A stretch of DNA of 64,000 nt. It comes from Pseudomonadota bacterium. Lineage in GTDB: Bacteria; Pseudomonadota; Alphaproteobacteria; Rhodobacterales; Rhodobacteraceae. Made by a program: the position numbers and the translations under genes. Numbering within the stretch: the stretch's first letter is position 1; each line of letters starts with the position of its first letter. Under the pieces are notes generated by a model. That model saw only the letters and a program-made list of their open reading frames with translations, searched no databases and was not told the DNA's origin. Below, in pieces: positions 33,195 to 41,802 of this stretch. The stretch spans positions 124,001 to 188,000 of the forward strand of contig JBCAYL010000001.1 in the NCBI GenBank assembly GCA_038533575.1, in the 5' to 3' direction.

Positions 33195-33210
33195 CCTTTG
33201 GGAGCGTGCG

Positions 33211-33879
33211 ATGCGCAGTATCTTCTTGGCAGTCATCGGGCTCGGCGGAACGGCCGTGCTGCTCTGGCTCGGCCTGTGGCAGGTCGAGCGCCTGGCCTGG
33301 AAAGAGGGCGTGCTTGCGGAGATCGAGGCGAGCATCGCGGCTGACCCGGTGGCCTTGCCAGCCGCGCCCGTGCCCGAGACAGACCGCTACCGCGCCGTGG
33401 CGTCCTCCGGCGTCCTCGGGGAGGAGGAGCTGCACGTGCTCGTTTCTGCAAAGGGCTTCGGGGCAGGGTACCGCGTGATCCGGGCGCTGGAGACCGGCGA
33501 GCGGCGGGTGATGGTCGATCTCGGGATCATCGCGACCGAAGCCAAGGACACGCACCGCCCGGGCGGGGCACGCATGGTGGCCGGCAACCTGCACTGGCCG
33601 GACGAGGTGGACGGCTTCACGCCCGAGCGCGACCGCGCGGCTGGGATCTGGTTTGCTCGCGACGTGGGCGAGATGGCCGCGGCGCTCGGCACCGAGCCCG
33701 TGCTCATCATCGCGCAATCCGTGACCCCGCCACTCGAGGGCGTGCGGCCCTTTCCCGTCGATACGAGCGGTATCCCCAACGACCACCTGGGCTATGCTGT
33801 CACATGGTTCGGCATGGCTGCCGTATGGGTTGGAATGAGCGGGCTTTTCCTCTACCGCGGACGCCGCAAGACTGCCTGA
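33211..33879 (+). CDS. SURF1-family cytochrome oxidase assembly protein
   Basis: A 222-residue inner membrane protein with two membrane segments, one at each end (FLAVIGLGGTAVLLWLGLWQ and YAVTWFGMAAVWVGMSGLFL), and a periplasmic domain between. The family motifs LGLWQVERLAWKEG and the C-terminal NDHLGYAVTWFG are clear. SURF1 helps insert heme a into subunit I. The frame is open upstream, but ATG at 33211 begins the first membrane segment, with GGGAG before it. Confidence 0.92.
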   Translation: MRSIFLAVIGLGGTAVLLWLGLWQVERLAWKEGVLAEIEASIAADPVALPAAPVPETDRYRAVASSGVLGEEELHVLVSAKGFGAGYRVIRALETGERRVMVDLGIIATEAKDTHRPGGARMVAGNLHWPDEVDGFTPERDRAAGIWFARDVGEMAAALGTEPVLIIAQSVTPPLEGVRPFPVDTSGIPNDHLGYAVTWFGMAAVWVGMSGLFLYRGRRKTA

Positions 33880-33891
33880 GGCCCGACACCC

Positions 33892-35286
33892 ATGCGCTAC
33901 ATCTCTACCCGCGGCAACGCGCCGGAGCTCACCTTCGAGGAGGCCATGCTCACCGGGCTGGCCCGCGACGGGGGGCTCTACGTGCCCGCCAAAATCCCGC
34001 AGATGTCCAAGCCCGACATCGCCGCGCTGGCGGGCCTCCCCTACGAGGAGGTGGCCTACCGCGTGATGCGGCCTTTCGTGGGCGAGAGCTTTTCAGACGA
34101 CGAATTCCGCGGCGCGATCGACCGCGCCTATGCGGGCTTCGGGCATGCTGCCCGCGCGCCCCTGGTGCAGCTCGGGCCCAACCACCACCTCCTGGAGCTC
34201 TTCCACGGGCCTACGCTGGCGTTCAAGGATTTCGCCATGCAGCTTATCGGGCAGCTCTTCCAGATCGCGCTCTCTCGGCGAGGAGAGAAGGTGACGATCG
34301 TGGGCGCGACCAGCGGGGATACCGGCTCTGCCGCCATCGAGGCCTTCCGCGGGCTCGACGCGGCCGATGTCTTCATCCTCTACCCCCATGGACGCGTGAG
34401 CGAGGTGCAGCGCCGGCAGATGACGACGCCCACGGAGGCCAATGTCCACGCGCTCGCGCTCCACGGCACGTTCGACGATTGCCAGGCCAAGCTGAAGGAC
34501 ATGTTCAACGACTTCGCCTTCCGCGACGAGGTGCGGCTGGCGGGCGTCAACTCGATCAACTGGGCGCGGGTGTTGGCGCAGGTCGTCTACTATTTCACCG
34601 CCGCGACCGCGCTCGGCGCGCCGGACCGCGAGGTGAGCTTTACCGTCCCCACCGGCAATTTCGGGGATATCTTCGCAGGCTACATCGCCAAGCGCATGGG
34701 GCTCCCGATCAAGCGTCTCGTGGTGGCCACCAATCGCAACGATATCCTCCACCGGGCGCTCTCGACGGGCGATTACGTCACAGGCGAGGTGCACCCGACG
34801 ATCACGCCGTCGATGGATATCCAGGTGTCTTCCAATTTCGAGCGGGCGCTCTTTGATGCATATGACCGGGACGGTGCCGCCGTGGCGCAGCTCATGGCCG
34901 AGCTGAAAGGCGGCGGCTTCCACATCTCGCAAGGTGCCCTCGAAGGGCTGCGGGATCATTTTTCGTCAGGACGCTCCGACGAGCACGAAACGGCGGCCAC
35001 GATCACGCTGGCGCGGGACACGATGGGCGAGCTGCTCTGCCCCCATTCCGCGGTGGGCGTGAAGGTGGCCGAGGAGCAACTGGGCGCCGACTTTGACGGT
35101 GGACCCATGGTCACGCTCGCCACGGCCCACCCGGCGAAATTCCCGGACGCCGTGGAGGCCGCCACCGGTTTTCGCCCCCCCTTGCCCCCGCGCATGGCCG
35201 ACCTGTATGACCGGCCCGAGCGGGTGACCGAGGCCGAGAATGACCTCACCGCACTGGAAACACTCATCAGGGACCGCCGCGCTTGA
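33892..35286 (+). CDS. thrC: Threonine synthase
   Basis: A 464-residue PLP enzyme that converts O-phosphohomoserine to threonine. It begins MRYISTRGNAPELTFEEAML. The PLP Lys is Lys112 in GPTLAFKDFAMQ, with the phosphate loop TSGDTGSAA shortly after and VPTGNFGDIFAG further on. The length fits the class II enzymes of proteobacteria. It starts 12 bases after surf1 and overlaps the M16 peptidase gene by four bases (TTGA). Confidence 0.96.
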   Translation: MRYISTRGNAPELTFEEAMLTGLARDGGLYVPAKIPQMSKPDIAALAGLPYEEVAYRVMRPFVGESFSDDEFRGAIDRAYAGFGHAARAPLVQLGPNHHLLELFHGPTLAFKDFAMQLIGQLFQIALSRRGEKVTIVGATSGDTGSAAIEAFRGLDAADVFILYPHGRVSEVQRRQMTTPTEANVHALALHGTFDDCQAKLKDMFNDFAFRDEVRLAGVNSINWARVLAQVVYYFTAATALGAPDREVSFTVPTGNFGDIFAGYIAKRMGLPIKRLVVATNRNDILHRALSTGDYVTGEVHPTITPSMDIQVSSNFERALFDAYDRDGAAVAQLMAELKGGGFHISQGALEGLRDHFSSGRSDEHETAATITLARDTMGELLCPHSAVGVKVAEEQLGADFDGGPMVTLATAHPAKFPDAVEAATGFRPPLPPRMADLYDRPERVTEAENDLTALETLIRDRRA

Positions 35287-36545
35287 CCCTTGAGACCCAC
35301 ACCCTGCCCAACGGCTTTCGCATCGTCACCGAGCACATGGAGGGCCTCAAGAGCGCGTCCATCGGCGTCTGGGTGAATGCGGGCGGGCGCCACGAGCGCG
35401 CCGAGCAGAACGGTATCGCTCATTTCCTCGAGCACATGGCCTTCAAGGGCACGGAACGGCGCACCGCGCTCCAGATCGCCGAGGCCATCGAGGATGTGGG
35501 CGGCTACATCAACGCCTATACGAGCCGGGAGACGACGGCCTATTACGCCCGCGTCCTGGAAAACGACGTGCCGCTGGCGCTCGACGTGATCTCCGACATC
35601 GTGCTCAATCCGGTCTTCGATAATCGCGAGATCGAGGTGGAACGCGGCGTGATCCTGCAGGAGATCGGGCAGGCGCTCGACACGCCTGACGATGTGATCT
35701 TCGACTGGCTCCAGGAGGAGGCCTATCCAAACCAGCCCATCGGGCGCACCATCCTCGGCCCCTCCGAACGTGTGCGCGCGTTCGAACGGTCCGATCTCAG
35801 CACCTTCGTGCGCGAGCACTACGCGCCGGGCCAGATGATCCTCGCCGCCGCGGGCGCGGTGGATCATGAGGCCATCGTGCGGGAGGCTGAAAAGATCTTC
35901 GGCCACCTCGAGGCCCGCGCGCCCCTCGAGATCGAGAAGGCGAGCTTTGGCGGCGGTGCCCGGTTCGTGGACAAGGGCCTCGAGCAGGTGCATTTCACGC
36001 TGGCCTTCGAGGGGCCCGACTACCGAGACCCGGCGATCTACACGTCGCAGATCTTTTCCACGGCCTTTGGCGGCGGCATGTCCTCGCGTCTCTTCCAGGA
36101 GGTGCGGGAAAAGCGCGGGCTCTGCTATACGATCTTCGCCCAGGCGGGCGCCTATGCCGATACCGGCCTGACCACGCTTTATGCCGGCACGAGCGCCGAG
36201 CAACTGGGAGGGCTGGCCGAGATCACCATGGACGAGCTCAAGCGCGCGGCCGATGACATGACCGCCGCCGAGGTGGCCCGCGCCCGCGCACAGATGAAGG
36301 CCGGGATGCTCATGGGTCTCGAGAGCCCTTCGTCCCGGGCCGAGCGCCTTGCGCGGATGATGGCCATCTGGGGCCGGGTGCCCGCGCTCGACGAGATGAT
36401 CCAATCCATCGACAGCGTCACCACAGGCGACATCCGCGACTTCGCCACCAAGATGGCCGAGGAGAAGCGGATGGCGATGGCCGTCTACGGCCCGCTGAAG
36501 AACGTGCCGTCGCTCGAGACCTTGCAGGAAAGGCTCGCTGCTTGA
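35283..36545 (+). CDS. M16-family zinc peptidase (processing peptidase-like)
   Basis: A 420-residue pitrilysin-type metalloprotease close to mitochondrial processing peptidase beta. The inverted zinc motif HFLEH is at residues 47-51, with the downstream zinc Glu in EIEVERGVILQEI. The second, inactive half-domain contains AFGGGMSSRLFQEVREKRGL. It starts with TTG overlapping the thrC stop, and the alternative would lose the conserved N-terminal strand. The thrC-M16 order is common in Rhodobacteraceae. Substrate unknown. Confidence 0.93.
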   Translation: MTLETHTLPNGFRIVTEHMEGLKSASIGVWVNAGGRHERAEQNGIAHFLEHMAFKGTERRTALQIAEAIEDVGGYINAYTSRETTAYYARVLENDVPLALDVISDIVLNPVFDNREIEVERGVILQEIGQALDTPDDVIFDWLQEEAYPNQPIGRTILGPSERVRAFERSDLSTFVREHYAPGQMILAAAGAVDHEAIVREAEKIFGHLEARAPLEIEKASFGGGARFVDKGLEQVHFTLAFEGPDYRDPAIYTSQIFSTAFGGGMSSRLFQEVREKRGLCYTIFAQAGAYADTGLTTLYAGTSAEQLGGLAEITMDELKRAADDMTAAEVARARAQMKAGMLMGLESPSSRAERLARMMAIWGRVPALDEMIQSIDSVTTGDIRDFATKMAEEKRMAMAVYGPLKNVPSLETLQERLAA

Positions 36546-37129
36546 AATTCAACCGGGCGAGCAAGGTCCGGATCGAGACCGAGCGGCTCACGCTGCGCCC
36601 GCCCATGCATGGCGACTACCGCGCCTGGTCCGCTCTGCGCGAGGAAAGCCGGGAATTCCTCGCACCGTGGGAGCCGCACTGGGCGCCCGATCACCTCACC
36701 CGCAAGAGCTTTACGAACCGCGTCTACTGGGCCAATCGCTCCATCTCCGGGGGCACGGCGGTGCCCGTCTTCATGATCCGGCGGAGCGACCTGCGGCTCG
36801 TGGGGGCGATCACGCTCGATCATATCCGGCGCGGGCCCGCCCAGGCGGGCACGACGGGCTACTGGGTGGGCAAGCCCTTTGCCCGGGAGGGCTACATGTC
36901 CGAGGCGATCGCGGCGCTCGTGCATTTCGCCTTCACCGAGCTCGATCTCAGCCGGATCGAGGCGGCTTGCCTGCCGGAAAACAAGGCCTCGCGCGGGCTC
37001 CTGGAGCGGAGTGGCTTCAAGTACGAGGGGGTGGCCCAGAGCTACCTGCAGATCGCCGGGCGCTGGCGCACCCATGTGCTCTACGCCAATCTCCGCCACG
37101 ACCGCCGGGGCAAGACGGAAGCGGGTTAG
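36542..37129 (+). CDS. GNAT acetyltransferase, RimJ/RimL type
   Basis: A 195-residue N-acetyltransferase of the ribosomal-protein-alanine type. It shows IETERLTLRPPMHGDYRAW, the acetyl-CoA region GYWVGKPFAREGYMSEAIAA and ACLPENKASRGLLERSGFK. It starts with TTG, again overlapping the preceding stop by four bases (TTGA). The target could be a ribosomal protein N-terminus or a small molecule. Confidence 0.92.
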   Translation: MKFNRASKVRIETERLTLRPPMHGDYRAWSALREESREFLAPWEPHWAPDHLTRKSFTNRVYWANRSISGGTAVPVFMIRRSDLRLVGAITLDHIRRGPAQAGTTGYWVGKPFAREGYMSEAIAALVHFAFTELDLSRIEAACLPENKASRGLLERSGFKYEGVAQSYLQIAGRWRTHVLYANLRHDRRGKTEAG

Positions 37130-37164
37130 CCTAGACACTTCGCCGGGCGCGCTATTCTTCGGGT

Positions 37165-37998
37165 ATGCGCCTTGTTCTCCCGTTTCTCGCCCTCCTTGCA
37201 ACGCCTGCTTTTGCCCAGTCCGAGCGGCCCAGCCACTGCATCGCCATCGCTGACGCCGCGCCGGGCCTCGAATACGTGCAAAAGGCCAGCTTCCGCGACG
37301 CACTCGATCCCTTCAGCGTCAGGATTTCCTACATCGATCACTCGATGTTCCTGATCCAATCGGCCTCCGGCCCCTCGGCGGTGACGGATTACAATGGCTT
37401 CATCGGCGTGGTGGATTTCGTGCCCGACGTGGTCACGATGAACAACGCTCACAACACGCATTGGACGGCGCTGCCGGACCCCGCGATCCCCCACGTGCTC
37501 GAAGGCTGGTGGCAGGAGGGGCGGCCTGCCGCGCACCGGCTCGAAGTGGGCGAAATGCTCGTGCGCAATGTCACCACCGACACCCGGCCCGGGGCCTTCG
37601 CCTTCGGGTCCGACGAGGTCGACGAGGACGCAAACTCGATCTTCGTCTTCGAAGTGGAGGGCCTTTGCATCGGCCATGTGGGGCATCTCCACCACGCCCC
37701 TGACGATGCGCAATACGCAGCCCTTGGGCGGCTCGACGTGGTCATGGTCCCGGTGGATGGGGGCTTCACGCTCAGCACAGGCGAGGTGAAGGAGATGCTG
37801 GGGCGGCTGCGGTCCTCGCTCGTGCTGCCGATGCACTGGTTCTCCCCGCAGAACCTCGAGCGTTTTCTTGCGGAGATGGAGGGCGATTTCGTCATCGAGC
37901 GGAGCGAGGAGACGAGCGTGACGGTCTCGCTCCGCGACTTGCCGAGCCGGCCCACGATCCGGGTCCTGCGCCCGCAGTTCCTGCGCGAGCCGCAGTGA
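37165..37998 (+). CDS. Secreted metallo-beta-lactamase-fold protein
   Basis: A 277-residue protein with a Sec signal (LVLPFLALLATPAFAQ) and a UlaG/RomA-like MBL fold. Elements seen are ISYIDHSMFLIQS, the asparagine/histidine region NNAHNTHW where the first zinc motif (usually HxHxDH) should be, CIGHVGHLHHAP and LPMHWF. The first motif lacks the Asp-His part (NAHNTHW), so metal binding and activity may differ from normal hydrolases. Periplasmic location is predicted. Function unknown. Confidence 0.8.
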   Translation: MRLVLPFLALLATPAFAQSERPSHCIAIADAAPGLEYVQKASFRDALDPFSVRISYIDHSMFLIQSASGPSAVTDYNGFIGVVDFVPDVVTMNNAHNTHWTALPDPAIPHVLEGWWQEGRPAAHRLEVGEMLVRNVTTDTRPGAFAFGSDEVDEDANSIFVFEVEGLCIGHVGHLHHAPDDAQYAALGRLDVVMVPVDGGFTLSTGEVKEMLGRLRSSLVLPMHWFSPQNLERFLAEMEGDFVIERSEETSVTVSLRDLPSRPTIRVLRPQFLREPQ

Positions 37999-38029
37999 CG
38001 CGTCGGGCCGGATCTGCTTTACCCCCGCC

Positions 38030-39439
38030 ATGCTGAACGAAGCTAACACCGCATTCGAAAGCCGCCTGCGCGCCGCACTTCCAGAGGCCACGTTCCGTGA
38101 GGCGGCAGCGCGCTATTTCGAGGAGCCGCGCGGGCGCTACGCGGGGTCCGCTGGCCTCGTACTCGCGCCTGCGAGTGTCCAAGATGTCTCGACCATCCTG
38201 CGCGAGGCCAATGCCGCACGCGTGCCTGTCATCCCATATGGCGGCGGCACGGGGCTCGTCGGCGGACAGGTGGCCGAGAGCCTTCCCGCGCCGGTCGTTC
38301 TGACCCTCGAACGCATGACGAAGATCCGCGCCGTCCATGCCGATGAAAACGTGCTCGTCGCCGAGGCGGGGGCGATTCTGAAGGACGTTCAGGACGCGGC
38401 AGGCGACGTGGGCCGGCTCTTTCCATTGTCGCTCGCTTCCGAGGGCTCGGCGCGGATCGGGGGGCTTCTGGCGACCAATGCGGGCGGCACTGGCGTGCTG
38501 CGCTATGGCAATGCGCGCGATCTCTGCCTCGGGCTGGAAGTGGTGCGCGCGGACGGCACGATCTGGCACGGGCTCTCGCGCCTAAGGAAAGACAATGCGG
38601 GCTTTGACCTGCGCAATCTGATGATCGGCTCGGAGGGGACACTGGGCATCATCACCGCGGCCTCGCTCAAGCTCTTCCCCGTGGCGGCCGAGCAGGGCAC
38701 GGCGATCTTCACACTGCCGTCGGCCGAGGCGGCGCTGAAGCTTCTGGCGATGACGCGCGCGCAGGTGGGAGAGGCGGTCTCCGCCTTCGAGCTTATCCAC
38801 CGGCAGGGCTTCGATTTCCTGTCTGAGACGCTCCCTGAAATCCGCCAGCCGTTCGACACGCCGCCGGAGTGGTGCGCGCTCATCGATCTTGGCCTGCCGA
38901 GGGGCCTTTCAGCCCCGCAAGCCTTTGAGACCCTCTTCGCCTCCGCGATCGAGGCTGGGCTGACGGAAGACGCCGTCATCGCGCAATCCGAGCAGCAGCG
39001 GCAGGAGATCTGGGCGGTGCGCGAGCACATCCCGGAGGCCAACCGCCGCATCGGATCGGTCTCTTCCCACGACATCTCCATGCCGCTGTCGGAAATCCCC
39101 GCCTTCATCCCCGAGGCCACGGATGCCCTCGGCAAGATCGGCCAATTCCGCATCAACTGCTTCGGCCATGTGGGCGACGGAAACCTGCATTACAACGTCT
39201 TCCCCATGCACGGAAAAAGCCGCGCGGACCATGAAAACCAGCGCGCCGAGATCAAGCGGACGGTGCATGATCTCGTCCATGCCCATGGCGGGTCGGTGGC
39301 CGCCGAGCACGGTGTGGGGCGGCTGAAGGTGGAGGATCTCGAGCGCTACGGCGACCCCGCGCTGCTCGACATGATGCGCGCCGTGAAGGGCGCACTCGAC
39401 CCCAACGGCATCCTCAATCCGGGCGTGATGCTGCGTTAG
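38030..39439 (+). CDS. FAD-linked oxidase, GlcD/D-2-hydroxyacid dehydrogenase-like
   Basis: A 469-residue flavoprotein of the VAO/PCMH family. The FAD-binding part shows PYGGGTGLVGGQ and LLATNAGGTGVLRYGNARDL. The C-terminal substrate domain shows NCFGHVGDGNLHYNVFP and the AEHGVGRLK signature. This set matches D-2-hydroxyglutarate or D-lactate dehydrogenases as well as glycolate oxidase GlcD. No GlcE/GlcF genes are adjacent, so a single-subunit D-2-hydroxyacid dehydrogenase is more likely. The 146 bases after it hold no gene. Confidence 0.9.
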   Translation: MLNEANTAFESRLRAALPEATFREAAARYFEEPRGRYAGSAGLVLAPASVQDVSTILREANAARVPVIPYGGGTGLVGGQVAESLPAPVVLTLERMTKIRAVHADENVLVAEAGAILKDVQDAAGDVGRLFPLSLASEGSARIGGLLATNAGGTGVLRYGNARDLCLGLEVVRADGTIWHGLSRLRKDNAGFDLRNLMIGSEGTLGIITAASLKLFPVAAEQGTAIFTLPSAEAALKLLAMTRAQVGEAVSAFELIHRQGFDFLSETLPEIRQPFDTPPEWCALIDLGLPRGLSAPQAFETLFASAIEAGLTEDAVIAQSEQQRQEIWAVREHIPEANRRIGSVSSHDISMPLSEIPAFIPEATDALGKIGQFRINCFGHVGDGNLHYNVFPMHGKSRADHENQRAEIKRTVHDLVHAHGGSVAAEHGVGRLKVEDLERYGDPALLDMMRAVKGALDPNGILNPGVMLR

Positions 39440-39585
39440 CGAACGGCGCGGCTCGCCGGATGTGTCCCTGCCAGTGGACAGGCACATACCGTGATTACAC
39501 ATCAGGCGCACGTGAGACGCAGCAAGGAGATTAATCCGCGCACGGACGCCTATTAGTCTCTCTCGACGGAAGACCCCTAAGACCC

Positions 39586-40116
39586 TTAGGCCCCTTCGAA
39601 CTCGGTCAGCGCATGGACATCCATCCCGAGCGCTTCGAGCTTTTTCCGACCGCCGAGCTCCGGCAGGTCGATCACGAAGGCGCAGCCGATCACCTGCGCG
39701 CCGAGCCGCTCAAGGAGCTTGATGCCCGCCTCTGCCGTGCCGCCCGTGGCCAACAGATCGTCCACCAGAAGGACCCGCTCACCGGCCTCGAGCGCGTCGT
39801 CATGGAGCTCCATCACCGCCTCGCCGTATTCCAGCGTGTAGGATTGCTCGATCGTGGCCCCGGGCAGCTTGCCCTTCTTGCGCACCGGCACGAAGCCCAC
39901 CGAGAGCTGGTGCGCGATCGCGCCGCCGAGGATGAAGCCGCGCGCCTCGAGCCCCACGACCTTGTCGATCTCGGCGCCGGCATAGGGGTGCAGCAGCTGG
40001 TCGATGGCCATCCGGAAGCCTCGCGCATCGGCGAAGAGCGTGGTCACGTCGCGGAACATGATCCCCTCATGGGGGAAGTCCGGAATGGTGCGGATGTAGT
40101 CTTTGACGGTCTTCAC
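39586..40116 (-). CDS. apt: Adenine phosphoribosyltransferase
   Basis: A 176-residue purine salvage enzyme that makes AMP from adenine and PRPP. It shows [34 protein letters not shown] and the PRPP loop [17 protein letters not shown]. The start is GTG with GAGGAGA at good spacing. A hairpin (CCTAAG-N3-CTTAGG, 39576-39590) overlaps its stop codon, but no T tract follows. It sits near mtnP, which releases adenine, so the two may cooperate in salvage. Confidence 0.95.
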   Translation of the reverse strand: MKTVKDYIRTIPDFPHEGIMFRDVTTLFADARGFRMAIDQLLHPYAGAEIDKVVGLEARGFILGGAIAHQLSVGFVPVRKKGKLPGATIEQSYTLEYGEAVMELHDDALEAGERVLLVDDLLATGGTAEAGIKLLERLGAQVIGCAFVIDLPELGGRKKLEALGMDVHALTEFEGA

Positions 40117-40146
40117 GTGTCTCTCCTCAAGGGCGTAGGCCGGGCG

Positions 40147-40773
40147 TCAGCCCGGCGTCCGGCGCAGCGTGGCCGTCAGCGCGCCCATGGCGATGAGCGT
40201 CGCGCCGCCTGCCTGAGTGAGACGCCGGATGACGCTGGGCCGCGCGATGCGGGCGCGCATCAGGTCGGCGGCGAGCGCATAGGCCAGCGCGTTGATCGCG
40301 GCAAGGCCTACGAAGGTGGTGGTGAGGATCGCGGCCTGCGGGGCGAAGGGCTGCGCTGGAGAGATGAATTGCGGCACGAAGGCGATGAAAAAGCCGATGC
40401 CCTTGGGATTGAGCGCGGTGACGATGGCCGCGTGACGCAGGATCGCACGCGGCTCCGTGGCCGGCGCTTTCGCGAGCATGGCCTTTCCCGGCGCGCTGCG
40501 CAGCATCTGGAGCCCGAGATAAACGAGGTAGGCCGCGCCCACCCATTTGAGCAGCGTGAAGGCGGTGGCCGAGGCCGCGATGATCGCGCCGAGCCCGGCG
40601 AGCGCCGCTGTCATGGCGATGAGATCGCCAAGCGCTACGCCCGTGGCCGTGGCAACAGCCACCTTGCGCCCTTGCGAGAGCGCGTAGCTCAGGACGAGTA
40701 GGATCGTCGGTCCGGGGATGAGCAGCAAGGCGGTGGAGGCGGCCACGAAGGCAAGCCAGAGATCGAGGGGCAT
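40147..40773 (-). CDS. LysE/RhtB-family amino acid exporter
   Basis: A 208-residue membrane protein with about six hydrophobic segments. Family features are GPTILLVLSYALSQGRKVAV near residue 20 and ALNPKGIGFFIAFVPQFI near residue 115. It probably exports an amino acid or derivative, with substrate unknown. It lies between mtnP and apt on the same strand, 59 bases from mtnP and 30 from apt, so the three may form an operon for methylthioadenosine and adenine salvage plus export. Confidence 0.9.
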   Translation of the reverse strand: MPLDLWLAFVAASTALLLIPGPTILLVLSYALSQGRKVAVATATGVALGDLIAMTAALAGLGAIIAASATAFTLLKWVGAAYLVYLGLQMLRSAPGKAMLAKAPATEPRAILRHAAIVTALNPKGIGFFIAFVPQFISPAQPFAPQAAILTTTFVGLAAINALAYALAADLMRARIARPSVIRRLTQAGGATLIAMGALTATLRRTPG

Positions 40774-40832
40774 GGGCTCTCCTTAGCCGTGCAGTTGGGT
40801 GAGGTGTGTCATCGGATAGGCACGCTGCATCG

Positions 40833-41705
40833 TCACAAGACGCGCCCCGCCACGGCGTCGAGCCGCGCCATGACGGCAGGGTCACGGGCCTCAGGCGCGG
40901 TGATGATCGCGTAGTCGAGCGCGCGGTCGCAGCCGTGTTCGCAGGGCGCGCGGTCAGCGCCCAGAAGGCCGGGCAGGGCGGCGACGAGGCTTCGCGCCTT
41001 CTCGGCATTGCCCTGCAGTGTCTTGATCACCTGTGCGACGTCCACGGCGTCGTGCTCCGGGTGCCAGCAATCGTAGTCTGTGATCATGGCGACGGAGGCG
41101 TAGCAAAGCTCGGCCTCCCGGGCGAGCTTGGCCTCGGGCATATTCGTCATCCCGATCACGTCGCAGCCCCAGACCTCGCGGTAGAGCTTCGATTCGGCCA
41201 GCGTCGAGAATTGCGGGCCTTCCATGGCGAGGTACGTGCCGCCGTCATGGACGGTGATCCCGGCCCCACGCGCGGCTTCGGCTACCGCCGCGCCGAGGCG
41301 CGGGCAGGTGGGGTGGGCGAGGCTTACATGGGCCACGCAGCCCGCGCCGAAGAAGGACTTTTCCCGCGCGGAGGTGCGGTCGATGAACTGGTCCACGACG
41401 ACGAAATCGCCGGGCGCCATCTCCTCCCGGAAGCTGCCGCAGGCGGAGAGGGAGATCACGTCGGTCACGCCGAGGCGCTTCAGCGCGTCGATATTGGCGC
41501 GGTAGGGCACCGTCGTGGGCGAATGCGTGTGCCCGCGCCCGTGGCGGGGCAGGAAGGCCATCTCCACTCCGCCGAGGCGGCCGGTGAGGATCTCGTCCGA
41601 GGGTGTGCCCCACGCGCTCTCCTGCGCGACCCAGGCTGCGCCCTCGAGCCCGTCGAGCTGGTAGACGCCCGAGCCGCCGATAATCCCGATTTTCGTCTGT
41701 GTCAT
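40833..41705 (-). CDS. mtnP: S-methyl-5'-thioadenosine phosphorylase
   Basis: A 290-residue phosphorylase that cleaves methylthioadenosine to adenine and methylthioribose-1-phosphate. It begins with KIGIIGGSGVYQLDGLEG and shows LPRHGRGHTHSPTTVPYRAN, MEGPQFSTLAESKLYREVW and MTNMPEAKLAREAELCYA, all typical of MtnP and distinguishing it from purine nucleoside phosphorylase. The released adenine can be taken by Apt encoded downstream on the same strand. Confidence 0.95.
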   Translation of the reverse strand: MTQTKIGIIGGSGVYQLDGLEGAAWVAQESAWGTPSDEILTGRLGGVEMAFLPRHGRGHTHSPTTVPYRANIDALKRLGVTDVISLSACGSFREEMAPGDFVVVDQFIDRTSAREKSFFGAGCVAHVSLAHPTCPRLGAAVAEAARGAGITVHDGGTYLAMEGPQFSTLAESKLYREVWGCDVIGMTNMPEAKLAREAELCYASVAMITDYDCWHPEHDAVDVAQVIKTLQGNAEKARSLVAALPGLLGADRAPCEHGCDRALDYAIITAPEARDPAVMARLDAVAGRVL

Positions 41706-41802
41706 GGGCGCGAGCCTGACCGCCCGGCGCGGCGATGAAAAGCCCCCGATGCACCCTGCGCCGATTGAACGCCCGCCCGTGCCTCATCCGGCGTCAGTGC
41801 CC

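Noticed and set aside
34956-36404. A 482-codon open frame opposite the M16 peptidase gene
   Set aside because: Shadow frame; the plus strand shows the zinc motif and coupling to thrC.
39576-39590. CCTAAG-N3-CTTAGG hairpin at the apt stop as a terminator
   Set aside because: Short stem and no T tract on either strand; noted only in the apt entry.
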